Shown here one piece after another: positions 11,893-20,593 of a stretch of DNA of 64,000 nucleotides. The DNA lies in the NCBI GenBank assembly GCA_905479095.1, contig CAJQLD010000028.1, forward strand, positions 1-64,000, in the 5' to 3' direction. Origin of the DNA: an uncultured Flavobacteriaceae bacterium (GTDB lineage: Bacteria > Bacteroidota > Bacteroidia > Flavobacteriales > Flavobacteriaceae). A model generated the notes under the pieces. The model saw nothing but the letters and a program-made list of their open reading frames with translations, searched no databases and was not told where the DNA came from. Positions within the stretch are counted from its first letter, which is position 1; each line of letters opens with the position of its first letter. The position numbers and the translations under genes were made by a program.

Positions 11893-12570
11893 TTAAAATT
11901 TGGTCTCTAATTGTATGTAGTTCAAGAATTCTCTTTTGGTTTCTTTGTCTTTAAATTTCCCGCCAAATTCACTCGTAACGGTACTGCTTTCAATGTCTCT
12001 AATCCCTCTGGAATTGACACATAAATGTTTGGCATCTATAACACAAGCGACATCATCTGTATTTAATACGTTCTGAAGTTCTTTAACAATTTGAATGGTC
12101 AGTCGTTCCTGAACTTGTGGTCGTTTAGAAAAGTGATCGACAATACGGTTCATTTTTGAAAGTCCAACGACCGTTCCATTTGAGATGTAAGCAACATGCG
12201 CTCTTCCAACAATTGGAAGAAAATGATGTTCACAAGTAGAGTAGAGTGTGATGTTTTTTTCTACCAACATCTCTCCGTACTGATACTTATTTTCAAAAGT
12301 GGACGCTTTTGGTTTTTTTGTAGGATCTAAGCCCCCAAAAATCTCATTGACAAACATCTTTGCAACACGGTTGGGAGTTCCTTTTAAGCTGTCGTCACTC
12401 AAGTCTAAGCCCAAAGTTTCCATGATGTGCCGTACATCGTCCTTGATAATGTTTATTTTTTCGTCTGCACTTAATATAAATGCGTCAGATCGCATCGGAG
12501 TCTCTGAGGAGGTTCCGATATGATTGTCACCAATGGTGTCAAGCTTTTCAGTATTGTTTTTCAGTCCCAT
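11893..12570 (-). CDS. folE: GTP cyclohydrolase I
   Basis: Converts GTP to dihydroneopterin triphosphate, the first step of folate synthesis. The 225-aa protein has the zinc site STCEHHF near 110 and a second Cys in AKHLCVNSRG, plus the family signature GLSKMNRIVDHFSKRPQVQ. A 40-residue N-terminal extension precedes the catalytic core, as in many FolE proteins. It heads the folE-cysS-yidD-lgt row and has a -7 box 39 bp upstream. folP, a later step of the same pathway, is at 23.9-24.8 kb. Confidence 0.97.
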   Translation of the reverse strand: MGLKNNTEKLDTIGDNHIGTSSETPMRSDAFILSADEKINIIKDDVRHIMETLGLDLSDDSLKGTPNRVAKMFVNEIFGGLDPTKKPKASTFENKYQYGEMLVEKNITLYSTCEHHFLPIVGRAHVAYISNGTVVGLSKMNRIVDHFSKRPQVQERLTIQIVKELQNVLNTDDVACVIDAKHLCVNSRGIRDIESSTVTSEFGGKFKDKETKREFLNYIQLETKF

Positions 12571-12608
12571 TCGAAATTTGCAATATAGTTTTCAATGTTA
12601 TATGACGA

Positions 12609-12616
12609 CAAAGATA
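12609..12616 (-). promoter_or_regulatory. folE operon promoter -7 box
   Basis: On the minus strand the sequence reads TATCTTTG, matching TAnnTTTG, 39 bp before the folE ATG. No good -33 TTG is visible. Confidence 0.55.
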
Positions 12617-12730
12617 ATTAAATTCAGTGTTAGGCACTTTTAATTTTAGATTAATAATTTCTTTTTTCTTAAATAGAATGTCATCTTAAACGGAAATCAA
12701 GTAGATTTGAAACTGGGAGTATTTAAAATA

Positions 12731-12766
12731 AAACAACCCATCGCAAAGGGATGGGTTGTTTTTAAT
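12731..12766 (-). terminator. terminator after the FadL-type porin
   Basis: AAACAACCCATC (12731-12742) pairs perfectly with GATGGGTTGTTT (12750-12761) around a 7-nt loop, with T runs in both directions. It lies 20 bp past the porin stop. Confidence 0.8.
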
Positions 12767-12780
12767 CTATAGATGATTTC

Positions 12781-14292
12781 TTATAAATTCATACTTAATG
12801 TAATTGAAACATTGGTGTTTGTAGCGTTGATCTGAGCAGCGCCTAATGTACCAGCATTAAATAATTGGTAATCAGTTTCTCGTTTCGAGTTTTCATACGC
12901 AAGGTCTAATCGAGTGTTTCCAAAATTGTAACCTAGTCCAAGCGAAAACCCCTTTAAATCGCCATAAACAGAAGTGTCTGAATACGGGCTTTGTTCCATT
13001 TTATAGCCCCCTCGAAAGCTGTATTTTTGATGTCTTAATTCGCCACCAATTCTAAATGTATCAGCACTCGTAAGGGAATTGCTTATTAGGGTGTTTTGCT
13101 GAGAAAATCCAATTTCGCTTTCTGGTTTAAATTTGGTTTTACTGTAGTCTTTTCTAGAATAATCAATGCTAATGAGTCCTGTTTCTCCAATAATATAGGC
13201 GGCACTCCCCGTGATTTTAGCGGGTGTTTGGATTTTATAATCTTGAAATAAATTTATAACATCAGGATTAACCACTGTGCGAGTGTTGTCAGTGTCGTTA
13301 ACAGTAGAAATATACTGATTTGTTTCATCTCTTAGCGTAATCCAGGTAGGACTGTCATAAGTGAGGCCAACTCTAATAGCATCATTCAACTTAAAAATGG
13401 TTCCTAATTGTAGTGAAAATCCCTCTCCAGTTGTGAGGAGGTTGTTTTCAAAATCAACTTGATTTACGTTAGAGCCAACGTTGGTGTTTTCTTCATTGAG
13501 GTAGGCGCTTCGTTCATAATCAATAAAATGAGAATTTAAAGTCATTCCAAAATAAATATTTTTGTCATACTGAAATCCAGCATTTACAGAAAATTTACCA
13601 TTATATCCAGTGGAACTGTAATAGTATTCCTGATCGAAATCACCAGGAGCAATGTTGGAGGTGTAAGCTGAGTTGTCGTCATCTTCAGATCCAGGTTCTA
13701 AAATATAACTTTCGTATCCTAAATAAGCTTGCTGAAATCGGGAACCGTAGTTAGAGCCAATATTACTATAAGCATCAGAAATAGACTCACCAGAAAATGC
13801 CGAAATTTCATCAAGTCTGAGCCCGTTGGCATAGTCTGTAAAATAACTGCCAATAGAATTAGAAGACGCACCTGCTGCTAAAAAATTGTCATCGTAATTG
13901 TCGAGTTGTTCGTAAAAGACACTTAACACAAATTTATTCCATAAGGAAGCGTCATTTTTGTTTTTAAAAACAAACGCCGCTCCAATTTGATTCAAATCAA
14001 AATTGTCTTTATTTTCTTTGGTACTGCTGCCGCTATAGCCAACGTCATTTGAAACACTGTTGTTTGACAAGGACAAAGAGCCATGACTGAGATTAAAAAG
14101 GGCGGATCCAGCCGGGTTAACACTAACTGCAGACATATCACCACCCAGGGCGCCAAAGGCACCACTCATGGCTCTAAAACGCGCAGTTCCTTGTGTGTTT
14201 TCAGTTGAATAGCGCAACGCATCTGAAATATTTTGACCATAAGAGGCTGTGAGGGAAATGACTCCCATAAATGCTAAAATTATTTTTTTCAT
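12781..14292 (-). CDS. OmpP1/FadL-type outer membrane transport protein
   Basis: A 503-aa outer-membrane protein. A signal peptide of about 19 residues (ends TASYGQ) is followed by the FadL-family N-terminal segment AMSGAFGALGGDMSAVSVNPAG, here with the NPAG hatch motif. The rest is beta-strand-like, ending in LSMNL. FadL proteins move fatty acids or other hydrophobic compounds across the outer membrane; the substrate here is unknown. It is transcribed right after the lipoprotein at 14317-15360 (24 bp gap), so the two may form an operon. Confidence 0.85.
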   Translation of the reverse strand: MKKIILAFMGVISLTASYGQNISDALRYSTENTQGTARFRAMSGAFGALGGDMSAVSVNPAGSALFNLSHGSLSLSNNSVSNDVGYSGSSTKENKDNFDLNQIGAAFVFKNKNDASLWNKFVLSVFYEQLDNYDDNFLAAGASSNSIGSYFTDYANGLRLDEISAFSGESISDAYSNIGSNYGSRFQQAYLGYESYILEPGSEDDDNSAYTSNIAPGDFDQEYYYSSTGYNGKFSVNAGFQYDKNIYFGMTLNSHFIDYERSAYLNEENTNVGSNVNQVDFENNLLTTGEGFSLQLGTIFKLNDAIRVGLTYDSPTWITLRDETNQYISTVNDTDNTRTVVNPDVINLFQDYKIQTPAKITGSAAYIIGETGLISIDYSRKDYSKTKFKPESEIGFSQQNTLISNSLTSADTFRIGGELRHQKYSFRGGYKMEQSPYSDTSVYGDLKGFSLGLGYNFGNTRLDLAYENSKRETDYQLFNAGTLGAAQINATNTNVSITLSMNL

Positions 14293-14316
14293 TGTATTTT
14301 TTTTAAAGTAATTCTA

Positions 14317-15360
14317 CTAATTTCTTCGTCGACTGCTTGAACTTCGGGAGCTACTTCTTGAAGGCGAGCTTGAGCTTCTAGATGTAGAGCTAGAACTTCT
14401 GCTTCGAGTTGTGGTTGTTCTTGAACTCGAAGTTGAAGGGCTTCTTTGTCGTGTCGTCGTCGTCCTAGTAGGAGTTTTAGACTGTGTTGTACGCGTTCTT
14501 GCTTTGGTTGTAGTCGATTGCGTAGGACGTGTTGTACGTGTTCGAGTTGTTGTAGTTGATTGCGTAGGACGTGTTGTACGTGTTCGAGTTGTTGTAGCTG
14601 ATTGTGTTGGACGCGATGTTCGCGTTCGAGTCTCTGTAGCCGATTTTGTTGGACGGCTTGAGCGAACAGCGGATTGTGTTCGTGAAGCTGCAGAACGTGT
14701 TCGAGCGGTCGTGCTCAAAGCACTTCGGCTGCTCAAACTGATGTTTCTGGAAGTCGTATAAGACCTACGGCCATTTACATAGGCGATTGATTGTCTTCTG
14801 TAGTTGTTGTAACCATAGTTGTTATACCCATAGCCGTAACCAAAGTTGTTGTAACCGAAATTGTTATAACCATAACCAATATATGGATTACACCAAGGAT
14901 TATATCTGGAGTTCCCCCAGTTATTCCATCCTAATGACCACCCATTGTTCCAGCCCCAATAGTTGTTATAAGGGTTTCCCCATCCATAGCTATAATAAGG
15001 ACTGTTATCATAAACATTGATCGTAACTCCGCTGTCATTGTTTTGTCCCCAGCCTGCGTAATTAGTTGAGTTTGTAGCATCTTCTTGATAATCCCCTTCA
15101 TAGGCGTCAACATCTGTAAAAACAGCGTTATCTTCGTCCACTTGAAGCGATTTTTCTTTAAAATAATTTTTATAATAATCAGAGGAATTTGAGGTGTTGT
15201 CAGCAGTCTCATTAGTTTGTACTTTAGGTTCAGAATCAGAATAAATCCCATCTTCATAGGTTCCCGCATACTGGAAAGATCCACAAGACGTAAAACTTAA
15301 AAGAACTCCAACTACAAATACGAGTGCCCATTGTTTCTTTAAGTAAGTAATAAATTTCAT
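14317..15360 (-). CDS. Ser/Thr/Arg-repeat lipoprotein
   Basis: A 347-aa lipoprotein of unknown function. The N-terminus is a lipoprotein signal with lipobox SFTSC (Cys near 26). Three zones follow: an acidic Asp/Asn/Ser segment (about 30-100), a Tyr/Asn/Gly/Trp-rich tract with YGYNN repeats (about 115-190), and a very basic C-terminal third of Arg, Ser and Thr. The last zone holds about five tandem 14-residue units like RPTQSTTTTRTRT, then Ser/Arg runs ending SSRRRN. It shares a strand with the FadL-type gene. The plus-strand frames through it are shadows. A role in binding polyanions at the envelope is only a guess from charge. Confidence 0.75.
   Translation of the reverse strand: MKFITYLKKQWALVFVVGVLLSFTSCGSFQYAGTYEDGIYSDSEPKVQTNETADNTSNSSDYYKNYFKEKSLQVDEDNAVFTDVDAYEGDYQEDATNSTNYAGWGQNNDSGVTINVYDNSPYYSYGWGNPYNNYWGWNNGWSLGWNNWGNSRYNPWCNPYIGYGYNNFGYNNFGYGYGYNNYGYNNYRRQSIAYVNGRRSYTTSRNISLSSRSALSTTARTRSAASRTQSAVRSSRPTKSATETRTRTSRPTQSATTTRTRTTRPTQSTTTTRTRTTRPTQSTTTKARTRTTQSKTPTRTTTTRQRSPSTSSSRTTTTRSRSSSSTSRSSSSPSRSSSRSSSSRRRN
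14479..14690 (-). repeat. 42-bp tandem repeat inside the lipoprotein gene
   Basis: Units start at about 14479, 14521, 14563, 14605 and 14647 with a 42-bp period, encoding 14 residues each. The second and third units are nearly identical and the outer ones have diverged. The period is a multiple of three, so copy-number changes keep the frame. Confidence 0.75.
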
Positions 15361-15379
15361 AAGAGTTTAAATTAAATTG

Positions 15380-15407
15380 TTGAACGTCACAAAAATACTT
15401 AGTTTTG
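15380..15407 (+). promoter_or_regulatory. proS promoter
   Basis: TTG at 15380-15382 and TAGTTTTG at 15400-15407 are 17 bp apart. The -7 box ends 50 bp before the chosen proS ATG. Confidence 0.7.
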
Positions 15408-15457
15408 TCAAACTAATTATATAAAGCACTACAACAGTTGTGCCAAATTACGACAAT

Positions 15458-16936
15458 ATGAGCAAAAACCTTACATCAAGATCCGAAGATTATTCAAAAT
15501 GGTACAACGAACTTGTCGTTAAAGCTGATTTAGCTGAAAACTCGGCCGTTAGAGGCTGTATGGTGATTAAGCCTTATGGCTATGCAATTTGGGAAAAAAT
15601 GCAAGCAGAGTTAGATCGCATGTTTAAGGAAACAGGTCATCAAAACGCTTATTTCCCGCTGTTTGTACCCAAAAGTTTGTTTGAAGCTGAAGAAAAAAAT
15701 GCCGAAGGTTTTGCAAAAGAATGTGCCGTAGTCACACATTATCGCTTACAAAATGATCCCGATAACCCTGGAAAACTTCGTGTCGATCCAGAAGCAAAAC
15801 TAGAAGAGGAGTTGGTCGTCAGACCAACAAGTGAAGCGATTATATGGAATACGTTTAAAGGATGGGTTCAGTCTTATAGAGATTTACCGCTTTTAATTAA
15901 CCAGTGGGCCAATGTGGTGCGATGGGAAATGCGAACGCGTTTGTTTTTGAGAACGGCAGAATTTTTATGGCAAGAAGGGCATACCGCACATGCCACCAAA
16001 AGTGAAGCCATCACTGAAGCCAAATTAATGAATAATATCTATGCCGATTTTGCTGAAAATTTCATGGCCATCCCTGTAATTCAAGGGGTAAAAACAGAAA
16101 GTGAACGTTTTGCTGGTGCCGAAGAAACCTATTGTATTGAAGCCTTAATGCAAGACGGAAAAGCATTGCAAGCAGGAACGTCTCACTTTTTAGGACAAAA
16201 TTTCGCCAAAGCATTCGATGTTAAATTCGCTAATAGTGAAGGAAAACAAGACTATGTTTGGGCCACCTCTTGGGGCGTCTCAACCCGATTGATGGGCGCA
16301 TTAATTATGACTCATAGTGATGACAAAGGCTTAGTCTTGCCTCCAAATTTAGCACCCTACCAAGTCGTCATCGTTCCGATTTATAGAAATGAAGAGCAAT
16401 TGGCAGAAATCACAACCCAAGCCGAGGCAATTATGAAATCCCTGAGAGTTCAAAATATTTCTGTAAAATATGACCATAGAACCACTCAACGTCCTGGAGC
16501 TAAATTTGCACAGCACGAATTACAAGGGGTGCCTTTAAGACTGGCTATTGGGCCAAAAGACCTAGAAAGTGGCACTGTGGAGTTGGCTCGAAGAGATACC
16601 TTAACAAAAGAAGTGATTGCTCTAGAAAACCTAACAGACACTGTGACAGCTTTAATTGCCGAAATTCAAAGCAGTTTATTTCAAAAAGCAGTTGATTTTA
16701 GAGCAAACCACATCACAAAAGTGGAAACATTTGAAGACTTTAAGACTGTTTTAGAAACCAAAACAGGATTTATATTAGCGCATTGGGACGGAAGTTCTGA
16801 GACAGAAGATAAAATTAAAACCATCACCAAAGCGACAATCCGTTGTATTCCAATAGATTCGGAGCTTGAAACTGGTGTTTGTGTGTTTTCTGGAAAGCCC
16901 TCTAAACAACGTGTTTTATTTGCCAAAGCATATTAA
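15458..16936 (+). CDS. proS: prolyl-tRNA synthetase
   Basis: Class II synthetase charging tRNA-Pro; 492 aa, of the shorter archaeal/eukaryotic-like ProRS type used by Bacteroidota, lacking the editing insertion of the E. coli enzyme. Class II motif elements include the RPTSEAIIW segment and the [23 protein letters not shown] region. The frame runs back to a GTG at 15440, but the family N-terminus [19 protein letters not shown] begins at the ATG at 15458, which I use. It has its own promoter. The next gene is tRNA-Glu, an unrelated transcript. Confidence 0.97.
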   Translation: MSKNLTSRSEDYSKWYNELVVKADLAENSAVRGCMVIKPYGYAIWEKMQAELDRMFKETGHQNAYFPLFVPKSLFEAEEKNAEGFAKECAVVTHYRLQNDPDNPGKLRVDPEAKLEEELVVRPTSEAIIWNTFKGWVQSYRDLPLLINQWANVVRWEMRTRLFLRTAEFLWQEGHTAHATKSEAITEAKLMNNIYADFAENFMAIPVIQGVKTESERFAGAEETYCIEALMQDGKALQAGTSHFLGQNFAKAFDVKFANSEGKQDYVWATSWGVSTRLMGALIMTHSDDKGLVLPPNLAPYQVVIVPIYRNEEQLAEITTQAEAIMKSLRVQNISVKYDHRTTQRPGAKFAQHELQGVPLRLAIGPKDLESGTVELARRDTLTKEVIALENLTDTVTALIAEIQSSLFQKAVDFRANHITKVETFEDFKTVLETKTGFILAHWDGSSETEDKIKTITKATIRCIPIDSELETGVCVFSGKPSKQRVLFAKAY

Positions 16937-16969
16937 ATTTAACTTTTTTCAAAAAAAGTTAGTAAGAAG

Positions 16970-16999
16970 TTGTAACATTTAAAAATAGTTGTATTTTTG
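16970..16999 (+). promoter_or_regulatory. promoter for tRNA-Glu and rpsT
   Basis: TTG at 16970-16972 and TATTTTTG at 16992-16999, 19 bp apart. Predicted transcription starts about 70 nt before the tRNA, and nothing promoter-like lies between the tRNA and rpsT. Confidence 0.7.
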
Positions 17000-17076
17000 C
17001 AACCGCATTAGAAATAATGTGTGCTATTTGAAATAAAATCAGATTCATCACTATTGTGGTTTTGATTAAAAAAAAT

Positions 17077-17148
17077 GGCCCGTTCGTCTATCGGCTAGGA
17101 CGCATGGTTTTCATCCATGTAAGAGGGGTTCGATTCCCCTACGGGCTA
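17077..17148 (+). tRNA. tRNA-Glu (anticodon TTC)
   Basis: All four arms fold. The acceptor is GGCCCGT/ACGGGCT (first pair G-U), the D-stem GTCT/GGAC with a normal GG in the loop, the anticodon stem CATGG/CCATG around TTTTCAT, and the T-stem AGGGG/CCCCT around TTCGATT. The discriminator is A and the following bases are CA rather than an encoded CCA. rpsT starts 31 bp downstream. Confidence 0.97.
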
Positions 17149-17179
17149 CAATTATTTAATAATAATAAAATTAAGAATT

Positions 17180-17431
17180 ATGGCAAATCATAAGTCAGCT
17201 TTAAAAAGAATTAGAAGTAACGAGTCAAAGCGCGTGCTAAATAAGTACCAGCATAAAACAACACGTAATGTGATTAAGAAGTTACGTGAAACAACCGACA
17301 AGAAAGAAGCTCAGAAGTTGTTTTCTACAGTATCTTCAATGATCGATAAGTTAGCCAAAAACAATATCATTCACGATAATAAAGCGGCGAACCTTAAATC
17401 TGGTTTATCTAAATTTGTTGCAGCTTTATAA
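17180..17431 (+). CDS. rpsT: ribosomal protein S20
   Basis: Small-subunit protein binding the 5' domain of 16S rRNA. The 83 aa are highly basic and begin MANHKSALKRIRSNESKR, the S20 N-terminus. Helices with Lys/Arg spacing continue to VAAL at the end. The gene follows tRNA-Glu by 31 bp without a terminator or promoter, so the tRNA and mRNA probably arise from one transcript that is cleaved at the tRNA 3' end. A hairpin terminator follows. Confidence 0.97.
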   Translation: MANHKSALKRIRSNESKRVLNKYQHKTTRNVIKKLRETTDKKEAQKLFSTVSSMIDKLAKNNIIHDNKAANLKSGLSKFVAAL

Positions 17432-17451
17432 GTTTGTAATTCACCTTATTT

Positions 17452-17483
17452 AAAAGTCTTTCAAAATTTGAAAGGCTTTTTTT
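17452..17483 (+). terminator. terminator after rpsT
   Basis: AAAAGTCTTTCAAA pairs with TTTGAAAGGCTTTT (one G-T pair), followed by more T. It lies 20 bp past the rpsT stop. Confidence 0.75.
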
Positions 17484-17532
17484 ATGCGTTAAAGTGAATG
17501 GAATCGCCATTTATCTAGAATAAAATAGTAAG

Positions 17533-17566
17533 AAAAAAGCCTCTCGATATCGAAAGGCTTTTTTTG
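17533..17566 (-). terminator. terminator after rho
   Basis: GCCTCTCGATATCGAAAGGC (17539-17558) is a near-perfect palindrome with A and T runs on its sides, 23 bp past the rho stop. Rho's own gene thus ends at an intrinsic-type hairpin. Confidence 0.7.
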
Positions 17567-17588
17567 TAAATTAAAAACGAATAACTAA

Positions 17589-19340
17589 TTACCCATTCAT
17601 CGAGATTAAAAACTCCTCGTTGTTTCTGGTTTGTTTGAAACGGTCGTTGATAAACTCCATCGCTTCTACAGGATTCATATCTGCAAGGTACTTGCGCATC
17701 ACCCACATTCTTTTAATGGTTTTCTCATCCAATAATAAATCATCTCTACGTGTACTAGAAGAGGTCAGGTCAATGGCTGGGAAAATACGACGGTTCGAGA
17801 TCTTACGATCCAACTGAAGTTCCATGTTTCCTGTTCCTTTAAATTCTTCAAAGATGACTTCATCCATTTTAGAACCTGTTTCCGTAAGGGCGGTTGCGAT
17901 AATGGTTAAAGAACCTCCATTTTCAATATTTCTGGCGGCTCCGAAAAAACGTTTTGGTTTGTGAAGTGCATTCGCATCTACACCACCACTCAAAATCTTT
18001 CCAGAGGCGGGTTGAACGGTATTGTAAGCACGTGCCAAACGCGTAATCGAATCGAGTAAAATGACCACATCATAGCCACATTCGACAAGACGTTTTGCTT
18101 TCTCTAAAACAATGTTCGCAATTTTCACATGCTCATGCGCTTCCTTATCAAAGGTAGAAGCAATCACTTCGCCACGCACATTACGTTGCATGTCGGTCAC
18201 TTCTTCAGGACGCTCATCAATCAATAAAATCATTTGATATACTTCTGGGTGGTTTGCTGCAATTCCGTTAGCAACATCCTTAAGAAGCATTGTTTTACCC
18301 GTTTTTGGTTGGGATACAATCATCCCACGTTGGCCTTTTCCTATGGGAGAAAATAAGTCCATAATTCGAGTAGAAATTGTACTTTGTTTTTCAGCAATAT
18401 TAAATTTTTGTGTTGGGAAAAGTGGTGTTAAGTGTTCAAACGCTACACGATCTCTTACTGCTTGAGGGTCAAACCCATTGATTTTACTCACTTTAATAAG
18501 TGGAAAATATTTTTCCCCTTCTTTTGGTGGGCGCACATGTCCTAAGACAGTATCTCCATTTTTCAATCCAAATAATCGGATTTGAGATTGCGACACATAA
18601 ATATCATCAGGAGATGATAAGTAATTGTAATCTGAGGATCTCAAAAAGCCATACCCATCTTGCATCACATCTAAAACCCCTTCACTTTCAATGATGGCTT
18701 CAAATTCAAAATCGGGTTCTTTATAACGGTTTCTAGTGTCCTTATTACCGTTATTGCCTTGTTTTTGATGCTTTTGGTTTGGGTTCTGATTTGGGTTTTG
18801 GTTTGGATTCTGATTTGGATTCTGTTTCGAATTCGGGTTTTGGTTCGGATTCTGTTTAGAATTTGGATTCTGATTCGGGTTTTTTTGTTTTTGAGGCCTT
18901 GGTTTATTCGGTGTATCTGTTTTTGGGCTCGCGGGTGGATTTGTCGATCCTTCTTTAGATTTAGTATTTTCTGAATCTACTTTCGGCGCTTCTGTGACAG
19001 GTTCCGATTTTGATGGATTCTGTTTAGGAGTCGCAGGTTTTTCCTGGTTTTGTTTAGGAGCTTCAGCTTTAATTTGTTTTGGCGCTACGGGAGTTTTAGT
19101 CGATTGAGAGGCTGCGTCTTTCGATTTAGAAATACGTTCTCTTCTTGGTCTTGGTGTCTTTACAGCCGCTGCAGGTGTCACATTTGGTGTCACGATGGTA
19201 GGATTGGCCGCTTGTAAATCTAGTATTTGGTATACAAGATCAATTTTTTTTAAACTTTTAAATTTAGGAACGTTTAGCTCTTTGGCAAGTTCTTGTAATT
19301 CAGGAAGTTTTTTTTCTTTTAATTGTGAAATTTCAAACAT
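17589..19340 (-). CDS. rho: transcription termination factor Rho with disordered insertion
   Basis: RNA-dependent hexameric helicase that ends transcription. The 583 aa are much longer than the ~419 aa of E. coli Rho. An N-terminal helical Rho_N/SAP-like domain (about 1-40) is followed by a low-complexity tract (about 60-200) rich in Pro, Lys, Thr and then Asn/Gln repeats such as [14 protein letters not shown]. The RNA-binding cold-shock-like domain is at about 205-285 and the RecA-type ATPase begins near 300, with Walker A SQPKTGKT near 343-350. The insertion is a known feature of Bacteroidota Rho. Downstream are intrinsic hairpins; upstream is DUF4293 on the other strand. Confidence 0.96.
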   Translation of the reverse strand: MFEISQLKEKKLPELQELAKELNVPKFKSLKKIDLVYQILDLQAANPTIVTPNVTPAAAVKTPRPRRERISKSKDAASQSTKTPVAPKQIKAEAPKQNQEKPATPKQNPSKSEPVTEAPKVDSENTKSKEGSTNPPASPKTDTPNKPRPQKQKNPNQNPNSKQNPNQNPNSKQNPNQNPNQNPNQNPNQKHQKQGNNGNKDTRNRYKEPDFEFEAIIESEGVLDVMQDGYGFLRSSDYNYLSSPDDIYVSQSQIRLFGLKNGDTVLGHVRPPKEGEKYFPLIKVSKINGFDPQAVRDRVAFEHLTPLFPTQKFNIAEKQSTISTRIMDLFSPIGKGQRGMIVSQPKTGKTMLLKDVANGIAANHPEVYQMILLIDERPEEVTDMQRNVRGEVIASTFDKEAHEHVKIANIVLEKAKRLVECGYDVVILLDSITRLARAYNTVQPASGKILSGGVDANALHKPKRFFGAARNIENGGSLTIIATALTETGSKMDEVIFEEFKGTGNMELQLDRKISNRRIFPAIDLTSSSTRRDDLLLDEKTIKRMWVMRKYLADMNPVEAMEFINDRFKQTRNNEEFLISMNG

Positions 19341-19524
19341 TATGTATGGTAGTTAATTGTCAAAGTCTTTAATTAAATTAAAGGTCTAATTGGTGAAATA
19401 ATTTTGAAGAAGTGATTTATTGTGAAAATGGATAGGGCGAAAAAAAGTATAATTTCGCTGTTATATATGCAATTATACAACTTTATTTTTAAACTTTTTA
19501 TAGATGTAATAAAAAAGAAACTAT

Positions 19525-19532
19525 TATTTTTG
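19525..19532 (+). promoter_or_regulatory. promoter -7 box for DUF4293 gene
   Basis: TATTTTTG matches TAnnTTTG and lies 18 bp before the ATG at 19551. It sits inside the longer open frame and therefore argues for the internal start. Confidence 0.6.
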
Positions 19533-19550
19533 TGTCCAATTATATTATTA

Positions 19551-19958
19551 ATGCTTCAAAGAATCCAATCGTTGTACTTATTAATCGCTGCTGTTTGTTC
19601 AGGAGTACTATCTCATATATTGTCTTTATGGGTTGTGAGCGGTCTTGCTGAGTTTGCGATAGATTCTATTCAATATTATATTTTATTTCAAGGTTCCGCC
19701 TTGCTATCGTTAATTTCTATTTTTCTTTTTAAAACGAGACAGACTCAATTTGTTTTGGGGCGTCTAAATATCATATTAAACTTAATTTTACTAGGGTTAT
19801 TTGTATACCGACTGCTAACTATATCTGGAGAACCTGCGAATTCTGAGAAAGGTATTGGGTTGCTACTTCCTATTTTTACTATCGTGTTATTGGTTGTTTC
19901 CAATAAGGCCATAAAAAAGGATGAAGCACTCGTAAAATCTGTCGATCGGTTGAGATAA
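19551..19958 (+). CDS. DUF4293 membrane protein
   Basis: A 135-aa integral membrane protein of unknown function in the DUF4293 family of Bacteroidota. The core begins MLQRIQSLYLLIAAVCSG, and four hydrophobic segments are visible, with a basic C-terminal tail. The open frame extends back to 19422, but those extra residues are not part of the family and a -7 box lies within them, so I start at 19551. It is divergent from rho, a linkage I remember from other flavobacteria. Confidence 0.85.
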   Translation: MLQRIQSLYLLIAAVCSGVLSHILSLWVVSGLAEFAIDSIQYYILFQGSALLSLISIFLFKTRQTQFVLGRLNIILNLILLGLFVYRLLTISGEPANSEKGIGLLLPIFTIVLLVVSNKAIKKDEALVKSVDRLR

Positions 19959-19986
19959 ACTCATAATTTTAGTAGTATTAGTGCGA

Positions 19987-20017
19987 AAAAAACCTCGAGA
20001 ACTCTCGGGGTTTTTTT
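19987..20017. terminator. bidirectional terminator between DUF4293 and phosphoesterase genes
   Basis: AACCTCGAGA and TCTCGGGGTT pair (one G-T) with A and T runs outside, placed between two converging genes. Confidence 0.7.
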
Positions 20018-20513
20018 ATGGGTTTCTTTTAAACTCGATTACTTCAAGATTTTGAATTTTTTCACCAGATATTTCGAACCGTAATAGAGTTCTGACTTTA
20101 TGAATTCCATACGTTCCTGCGGCGCCTGGATTCATGTGTAATAAATTCAGTTTTTTGTCATTTATTACTTTTAAGATATGCGAATGCCCACAAATAAAAA
20201 GGTTAGGGGTGTGGATTTTAATTTGATCTCTCACGGCTGGTGCATAGCGACCGGGATACCCTCCTATATGCGTAATCCATACTTTGACGCCTTCACATCT
20301 AAATTTTAAATGTTCGGGGAATTCTAAGCGTGCTTCTGCATTGTCAATATTTCCATACACAGCACGTAAAGGTTTTAATTTTTTAATCGCATCTGTGACA
20401 CTCAAGTCACCAATATCGCCCGCATGCCAAACTTCATCGGCTTGTTTCACATATTTAAGGATGTCTTCTCCCATATAACTGTGCGTATCTGAGAGTAATA
20501 AAATTTTTGTCAT
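20016..20513 (-). CDS. YfcE/MJ0936-type metallophosphoesterase
   Basis: A 165-aa calcineurin-like phosphodiesterase. Metal-binding motifs appear in order: SDTHS (8-12), the HAGDIGD block near 31-37, GNID near 54-57, and ICGHSH near 107-112. Short single-domain members hydrolyse model phosphodiesters; the natural substrate is unknown. It faces the DUF4293 gene across a shared terminator and is divergent from truA. Assignment to the superfamily is secure, function is not. Confidence 0.88.
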   Translation of the reverse strand: MTKILLLSDTHSYMGEDILKYVKQADEVWHAGDIGDLSVTDAIKKLKPLRAVYGNIDNAEARLEFPEHLKFRCEGVKVWITHIGGYPGRYAPAVRDQIKIHTPNLFICGHSHILKVINDKKLNLLHMNPGAAGTYGIHKVRTLLRFEISGEKIQNLEVIEFKRNP

Positions 20514-20555
20514 TAGAAAATGTTAATGTGAAAGCTATTAATGATAAAGTCTATT

Positions 20556-20563
20556 TATCTTTG
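20556..20563 (+). promoter_or_regulatory. truA promoter -7 box
   Basis: TATCTTTG matches TAnnTTTG, 30 bp before the truA TTG start. No clear -33 TTG. Confidence 0.55.
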
Positions 20564-20593
20564 TCTATCTAACTACAAAAGTATCAAATTAGC

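Noticed and set aside
14479-14690. Regular 42-bp units considered as a CRISPR array
   Set aside because: There are no unique spacers; the units are contiguous, in frame and encode a protein repeat. No cas genes are in the window.
14411-14761. Open frame on the plus strand rich in Val/Arg/Leu
   Set aside because: It lies antisense to the repeat region of the lipoprotein gene; the openness comes from the tandem repeats. The minus-strand protein has a signal peptide and lipobox, this has none.
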